Below, piece by piece: positions 15,259 through 19,274 of a stretch of DNA of 19,274 nucleotides. The number at the start of each line of letters is the position of its first letter. Position 1 is the stretch's first letter. The DNA is taken from assembly GCA_049610385.1 (NCBI GenBank), contig JBMYZL010000029.1, positions 1 to 19,274 of the forward strand, read 5' to 3'. A model generated the notes under the pieces. It saw nothing but the letters and a program-made list of their open reading frames with translations. It was not told the origin of the DNA and ran no database searches. This DNA is from JBMYZL01 sp049610385. GTDB taxonomy: Bacteria > Bacteroidota > Bacteroidia > Flavobacteriales_D > Sanyastnellaceae. The position numbers were made by a program, and so were the translations under genes.

Positions 15259-15996
15259 ATGAAGGCCTCCCTCCCTTGCGATTTGGAAGCAACGCCCATT
15301 GACATCAGCATTCCATTGGCTGCAGGTGAAGGCAAAACCTCTGCTTGGTATGTGGAACCCATCCGCATGGAGCCCGTTCGCGCCAACGGTTTCGTGGGTT
15401 CAGTTCAAGAAGGTGGTGCTGTGAATTTTCGAGACATTTACTTCAATCCACACGGTCATGGAACCCACACCGAATGCCGCGGCCACATCACAGACTGTGT
15501 TCACTCCATTAACCAAATCCACATCCCGTGGTTGATGGAATGTGAAGTCATCACCATTGCACCTGTCGCATTGGAAAATGGCGATCAAGTCATCGATGCC
15601 CCAGCATTGGAACGAGCTTCACCATCTCCACCCGAAGCCTTGGTCATTCGAACTTTGCCCAATGAATTGGACAAACGAACGAGGTCTTGGTCGAACACCA
15701 ACCCACCCTACTTGACTCGAGAAGCGGCTAAATGGCTGGTTGCCCGTGATGTCATGCACCTCCTGATTGATTTGCCGAGCGTAGATCGCGAAATGGATGG
15801 GGGGAGCTTGGCTGCCCACCACATCTTCTGGGGGATTCCGCATGCTCCACGCAAAGAAGCCACAATCACTGAGTTTGTTTATGTCCCTGAACACGTTCAA
15901 GATGGTTTTTACGGATTGAATTTGCAAACTGCGCCTTTTGAAAACGATGCCACCCCCAGCAGACCTTTGCTACTTCCACTGGCGGCCTCAAAATGA
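15259..15996 (+). CDS. Cyclase / kynurenine formamidase-fold protein with variant metal motif
   Basis: 245 residues, cytoplasmic (no signal peptide). It belongs by motif to the cyclase family that includes bacterial kynurenine formamidase KynB: an early DISIPL element (15-20), the metal-binding region NPHGHGTHTECRGH (63-76), and a late LLIDLPSVDRE/GGSLAAHH region that matches the second half of the fold. The usual motif is H-x-G-T-H-x-D-x-P-x-H. Here the first His is one residue further away (His65 to His70), the Asp is Glu72 and the Pro is Arg74. The substrate cannot be inferred; tryptophan degradation is not supported because no kynurenine gene is nearby. The ATG at 15259 opens a likely three-gene run, with the lipoprotein gene starting 10 bp after its stop. 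Confidence 0.82.
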   Translation: MKASLPCDLEATPIDISIPLAAGEGKTSAWYVEPIRMEPVRANGFVGSVQEGGAVNFRDIYFNPHGHGTHTECRGHITDCVHSINQIHIPWLMECEVITIAPVALENGDQVIDAPALERASPSPPEALVIRTLPNELDKRTRSWSNTNPPYLTREAAKWLVARDVMHLLIDLPSVDREMDGGSLAAHHIFWGIPHAPRKEATITEFVYVPEHVQDGFYGLNLQTAPFENDATPSRPLLLPLAASK

Positions 15997-16006
15997 TTCT
16001 TTACCC

Positions 16007-16423
16007 ATGAAAAGATTGCTTTTCACGCTGGCATGGGCCAGCCTCATCCTCTTCCTTCCAGGATGCATGAGTTTGGAACAAAGCACCAAACTGGTCGAAG
16101 GCGAGGTGATTTTGGACATTGCTCCTGTTCAAGTTGACGTTCAAGTCGACACCACCCGATCGTTGCAGGGAATGTCGAAGACCACAGTCATCCTTGGTCT
16201 GATTCGACTCGGTGACAATCGTTACGCCGATTATCCGGGCATGCCATTTGGTCCAGGTGCGGCAACACGAGAAAAACGTGCAGCCGTTTACAAGGCATTG
16301 GATGGCACCGATTTTGACGTTTTGGTCAACCCCAAATACATGGTCAAGGTTCAACGCGCATTCTTCTTTCGAAGGACCACTTGTGCTGTGGCCGGATACG
16401 GGGGCAAATTTGAATTCCAATGA
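16007..16423 (+). CDS. Small lipoprotein, unrecognised family
   Basis: 138 residues. MKRLL plus a hydrophobic stretch and lipobox FLPGC (Cys20) strongly predict a lipoprotein. The mature domain of about 118 residues has the elements VILGLIRLGDNRYADYPG (83-100 region) and AAVYKALDGTDFDVLVNPKYMV, then a beta-like tail ending GYGGKFEFQ. Similar small Bacteroidota lipoproteins with a 'YAD ... AAVYKAL ... DVLVxPxY' pattern exist as far as I recall, without known function. The ATG at 16007 was chosen over an upstream in-frame start at 15938 because it gives the proper signal peptide and avoids overlap with the cyclase gene. Its stop overlaps the next start by four bases (ATGA), so both are probably co-translated. 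Confidence 0.8.
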   Translation: MKRLLFTLAWASLILFLPGCMSLEQSTKLVEGEVILDIAPVQVDVQVDTTRSLQGMSKTTVILGLIRLGDNRYADYPGMPFGPGAATREKRAAVYKALDGTDFDVLVNPKYMVKVQRAFFFRRTTCAVAGYGGKFEFQ

Positions 16424-17364
16424 GTCCAGTGGTGATGCATGTCCAGAAGTGTTTTTTCGTTTCAATATGGGCGGTTTTAGGCCTTTCTGCAACCGTTCCA
16501 GCCCAAACCTTCGATTTGGATAACATGGATCTGAACGATGGCAAAACCGACAGCGGAAAATGGACGGATTGGTTTGATTTCAATGCAGCACCGGCAACAT
16601 GGCAACCCTTTCAATTGAGTTTTGTCTCCAGCGTCGGACAGCATCAGTTGTTCGAATACAATGAATTGCAATCCTTTGCCCGTGAATGGCACGAAATGGT
16701 GCTTCCTGATGTTGTCGACAGCGAAGTCCAATTCCGGATGAACCAAATGGAAAGCAACAGTTTGTTCTACATGAACAACAATGAAAATTATGCTGGCCCG
16801 CATCGTGGCTGGCGCTTCATTTATCAGGCAGAAGATTGGATTCCGTTTGGAATCAGCATCGGTTGGCACCGCATGCCACTGCAGTGGCAAGCCTCAGGAA
16901 CCACAGCGTCTGGACAAACGGTTTCAGTCAACAGTTCCCGGATTCTGGCTCAGCCGTTGGTTGAAGATTTCCTACACCTCCGCCAGATTTACAACTACTA
17001 CATCCCGGAGGTTATCCAAGTGGCCAAAGCGCCTCGGTACGGACATATCGAGGTGGGGCTGACCAAAAACTTGGGGGATTGGGTACAAGTGGGGGTTTGC
17101 GGACTTGTAGCCCCAAGAGCCCAGAATCGAATCGCCTCTTGGCATGAAGAAATGACATTGGATTTGGAAGCTCCACTATTTTCCCTTAATCCTGGCGCAG
17201 ATATGTCCATCCCTGTCACTTTCGGCGCCAGCATCAATGTTCGCTATTCAATGATTTCTTTTGGCCTCAGCCAATTCTTGCAAGCAGCCCCAGCAACACC
17301 TTCAGGAGGAAGTCCGCTTCAGGATTTGCGATACGGTGCCTTTCAACTTGGGTACGCCTTTTGA
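16420..17364 (+). CDS. Secreted, probably outer-membrane protein of unknown family
   Basis: 314 residues with a signal peptide (hydrophobic core FFVSIWAVLGLSATVPA, cut near AQ-T). The body is rich in aromatic residues and alternating strands (HIEVGLTKNLGDWVQVGVCGLVA, IPVTFGASINVRYSMISFGLSQFL) and ends in RYGAFQLGYAF, with a terminal Phe typical of outer-membrane barrels. The middle part, around residues 60-130, has many Asn, Met and Tyr residues and could be a periplasmic or plug-like segment. I do not recognise the family. The ATG at 16420 overlaps the lipoprotein stop; an ATG at 16435 (MHVQKCFF) is an alternative start with a more usual signal length. It is the last gene before the shared terminator, so a lipoprotein/outer-membrane partner pair is a reasonable guess. 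Confidence 0.7.
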   Translation: MSPVVMHVQKCFFVSIWAVLGLSATVPAQTFDLDNMDLNDGKTDSGKWTDWFDFNAAPATWQPFQLSFVSSVGQHQLFEYNELQSFAREWHEMVLPDVVDSEVQFRMNQMESNSLFYMNNNENYAGPHRGWRFIYQAEDWIPFGISIGWHRMPLQWQASGTTASGQTVSVNSSRILAQPLVEDFLHLRQIYNYYIPEVIQVAKAPRYGHIEVGLTKNLGDWVQVGVCGLVAPRAQNRIASWHEEMTLDLEAPLFSLNPGADMSIPVTFGASINVRYSMISFGLSQFLQAAPATPSGGSPLQDLRYGAFQLGYAF

Positions 17365-17403
17365 TTCACGGGTTGGCCCAACCTGGCAAGGGCAAAAAAC
17401 AAA

Positions 17404-17430
17404 AAAGCCCCAGGATGTCCTGGGGCTTTC
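17404..17430. terminator. Bidirectional terminator between the barrel-like gene and susD
   Basis: AAAGCCCCAGGA (17404-17415) pairs perfectly with TCCTGGGGCTTT (17418-17429). On the minus strand the stem is followed by two T-runs separated by a G, giving a strong stop for susD; on the plus strand it is followed by TTTCTTTT. It lies between two convergent genes and serves both. Confidence 0.9.
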
Positions 17431-17452
17431 TTTTGTCACACAATGCAAAACA

Positions 17453-18937
17453 TCAGTTCACATCCCACCAAAGCTTAGTGGTCAATTCATCGTCTCCACC
17501 GTTTAACGCCACACCAGCTGTCCAAGCGGCATTGTTGAGGGTTTGCTCATCCAGTGGATATTGGAAACGAGAAGGAACGCTGCCGTCTCCCGCCAAAGCA
17601 CCCGCTTCACATGGTTGTAAAACACCAAAGTCCAAACGGCGATACTCAGCCCAAGATTCATGTCCTTGCATGTACAAGGCAATCCACTTCTGAGCGCCGA
17701 TTTTTTCATTCCATGCGCCTGCTGCAGTCGAGTATGCCACATCCGCTTGGCCCAAGTAATCCAAAATGGCCGCTTCATCGGTGATGCCCCAGAAATTCAT
17801 GCTCAACGCAATGGCCGCATTGTAATGCTCTTCGGCAGTCAACAATGCGCCCCATCCCCGCTCAGCTGACTCAGCCAAGATAAAGTGGGTGGAAGCTGCA
17901 TCGATGAAAATACCAGGCATGTCCGCCGCCAAAACTGCTGCGCCTCGCTGAGACACTGCTGTATTCGGGGTCAGAGCTGCACTCTCCTCCGACATGCCAT
18001 AAACTTCGCCCACAAACGTGCCATCCTCTTCACGTGGAGAGAAATAAACGCCCAAACGGGGGTCGTTCAAGCCTGCGAGATAATCCACCATGACATTGGA
18101 TGCTGCAAAGTCATTGCGGGTCTTCGCATCCTCATTGATGGGGTTGTTATTGGGCGCCGCCGTCAAATAAGAAAACAAGGCGTTGTCCTCATTGTAGGCA
18201 ATGATCGCGTCTGGTCCACCCGAAATGGCAGATTCTACGGCCGCTTGAGCCGCTGATGGGTTGACATCAGCCATTCGGATGCCCACACGAAGTTTCAACG
18301 AATTGCCAAATTTGGTCCACATGGCCATGTCGCCTCCATAAATCGCATCTCCCTGAAGCGGTGTTCCTGAAGGATCGATCATGTCCAATGCACTGTTGAT
18401 ATTCGAAATCAAAGCACTGTAGACTTGCTCCTGAGAATCATAAGCCGGTGTGTTTGCGTTTTCTGCACGCTGAAGCGCTTCCGACATCGGAATGGCTCCA
18501 AATGCATCGGTCAAGTGCTGGAACACCCATGACTGCAACAAGGTGGCCACCGCAATTTGATTCGCGTTGGACCCAAATCCTGACACGTCATCTGGACTGT
18601 TTGTGTTCAGGTTGATGATGGTCTCCAAATCCTGAAGCGGTCCAGCGTAATAGTCGCGCCAAGAGCCGTTGGTCACTTCAGTTCTGAACTGGTAACGGCT
18701 CTCATTGGAGTACTGATTTGAAGACCAGTACTGTGACAACTGCATGCCTCTGCGTGAGCCCCAAAAAGAATCATATGTCTCATCCATGATCCGCTTTTGC
18801 GCTGATGTCAACAGGAATCCTGTCGAAACAGACGTCGGTTCATTGGGATTGGTATTGATTTCCTCAAAATCCTTTTGGCATCCTGAGAAAGCGATGGCCC
18901 CAATCAAGCCCATCAAAATCCAAATGTTCTTGTTCAT
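17453..18937 (-). CDS. SusD/RagB-like nutrient-binding outer-membrane lipoprotein
   Basis: 494 residues. MNKNIWILMGLIGAIAFSGC gives a lipoprotein signal with Cys20, after which FEEINTNPNEPTSV is the typical start of SusD-like proteins. Later segments such as WRDYYAGPLQDLETIINLN, LLQSWVFQHLTDAFGAIPMSEAL, and a C-terminal part with YMQGHESWAEYRRLDFG fit the SusD/RagB (SusD-like 2) group. SusD forms the lid on the SusC channel and captures oligosaccharides or peptides. The ATG at 18937 is used; a TTG at 18955 only adds six residues. susC lies 19 bp upstream on the same strand. No glycosidase or peptidase gene follows: the unit ends at the terminator, so the substrate cannot be inferred. Confidence 0.93.
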   Translation of the reverse strand: MNKNIWILMGLIGAIAFSGCQKDFEEINTNPNEPTSVSTGFLLTSAQKRIMDETYDSFWGSRRGMQLSQYWSSNQYSNESRYQFRTEVTNGSWRDYYAGPLQDLETIINLNTNSPDDVSGFGSNANQIAVATLLQSWVFQHLTDAFGAIPMSEALQRAENANTPAYDSQEQVYSALISNINSALDMIDPSGTPLQGDAIYGGDMAMWTKFGNSLKLRVGIRMADVNPSAAQAAVESAISGGPDAIIAYNEDNALFSYLTAAPNNNPINEDAKTRNDFAASNVMVDYLAGLNDPRLGVYFSPREEDGTFVGEVYGMSEESAALTPNTAVSQRGAAVLAADMPGIFIDAASTHFILAESAERGWGALLTAEEHYNAAIALSMNFWGITDEAAILDYLGQADVAYSTAAGAWNEKIGAQKWIALYMQGHESWAEYRRLDFGVLQPCEAGALAGDGSVPSRFQYPLDEQTLNNAAWTAGVALNGGDDELTTKLWWDVN

Positions 18938-18956
18938 AATCTGTGCTTTGATCAAG

Positions 18957-19274
18957 TTAGAGGCTAAACTTCAAGTTGAAACCAATCGTTCGCTCCGCGG
19001 GAAGCTGTCCACCTTCGAAACCTTGAACGTTGGAGGCAGACGTTGCCACTTCCGGATCGATGTGTGGAACATTCTTGTGTAGAATGGCCAAGTTGCGGCC
19101 ATAAATGCCGATGCTGATGTTTGAAAAGGGCAAGTCACCTGTGAGATCGGCAGGCAGGTTGTAATCCAAACGCATCTCACGAAGCTTGACGAAGCTCGCA
19201 TCGTACTGATCCGCTGCGTGGATGATGTAGCCTTGGTTGTAGAAGAAGTGGCTCTGTGCGTTGATGGCTGTTGT
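18957..19274 (-). CDS. SusC/RagA family TonB-dependent outer-membrane transporter (C-terminal part only)
   Basis: Only the last 105 residues are in the window; the rest lies to the right. The translated end contains DASFVKLREMRLDYNLP, a segment IYGRNLAILHKNVPHIDPEV and GFEGGQLPAERTIGFNLKFSL, all characteristic of the last barrel strands of SusC-type transporters. The protein imports nutrients across the outer membrane with TonB energy, together with the SusD-like lid encoded 19 bp downstream. The reading frame is intact up to the window edge. Confidence 0.93.
   Translation of the reverse strand, partial: TTAINAQSHFFYNQGYIIHAADQYDASFVKLREMRLDYNLPADLTGDLPFSNISIGIYGRNLAILHKNVPHIDPEVATSASNVQGFEGGQLPAERTIGFNLKFSL

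Overview
This looks like core chromosome from a member of the Bacteroidota. Supporting evidence includes a SusC/SusD pair, a type IX secretion (T9SS) C-terminal domain on an M1-type peptidase, the Bacteroidota-specific lipoprotein families DUF4270 and DUF4837, a match to the Bacteroidota promoter (TTG, 21 bases, TAnnTTTG), and almost no Shine-Dalgarno sequences. Base composition is close to 50% GC by eye, and gene content is most like Flavobacteriia; the genus cannot be fixed from this window. No tRNA, rRNA, transposase, integrase, phage gene or CRISPR array was seen.

Layout. (a) 1-3171, minus strand: a SlyD-like FKBP isomerase, then thiL (thiamine-phosphate kinase), then asnB (asparagine synthetase), which runs off the left edge; thiL and asnB overlap by one base. 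(b) 3200-5674, plus strand: a large secreted M1-like metallopeptidase with a T9SS sorting domain, divergent from the FKBP gene across only 28 bp. (c) 5649-10059, minus strand: a compact five-gene run, panC, tatA, mltD-like lytic transglycosylase, DUF4837 lipoprotein and a secreted Asp-box (YCF48-like) propeller protein. (d) 10164-14213, plus strand: a half-length GT5 'glycogen synthase' protein, a DUF4270 lipoprotein and glmS, divergent from panC across a 104-bp region with a clear promoter. (e) 14350-15129: a stand-alone outer-membrane beta-barrel followed by a strong terminator. (f) 15259-17364, plus strand: a cyclase/kynurenine-formamidase-fold protein, a small lipoprotein and a secreted barrel-like protein of unknown family. 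(g) 17453-19274, minus strand: susD-like and the 3' end of susC, ending at a bidirectional terminator shared with block f.

How it fits together: most genes serve the envelope. They cover peptidoglycan trimming (MltD), amino-sugar supply (GlmS), Tat export (TatA), lipoproteins, outer-membrane barrels, T9SS cargo and SusCD nutrient uptake, interleaved with housekeeping metabolism (pantothenate, thiamine, asparagine).

No complete new defence or mobile system was found. The most interesting points are a recurrent TTYG box 4-6 bases before several start codons, the mirror-image start regions of the FKBP and peptidase genes, the orphan GT5 half-enzyme next to DUF4270 and glmS, the altered metal motif of the cyclase, and the unrecognised lipoprotein/barrel pair.
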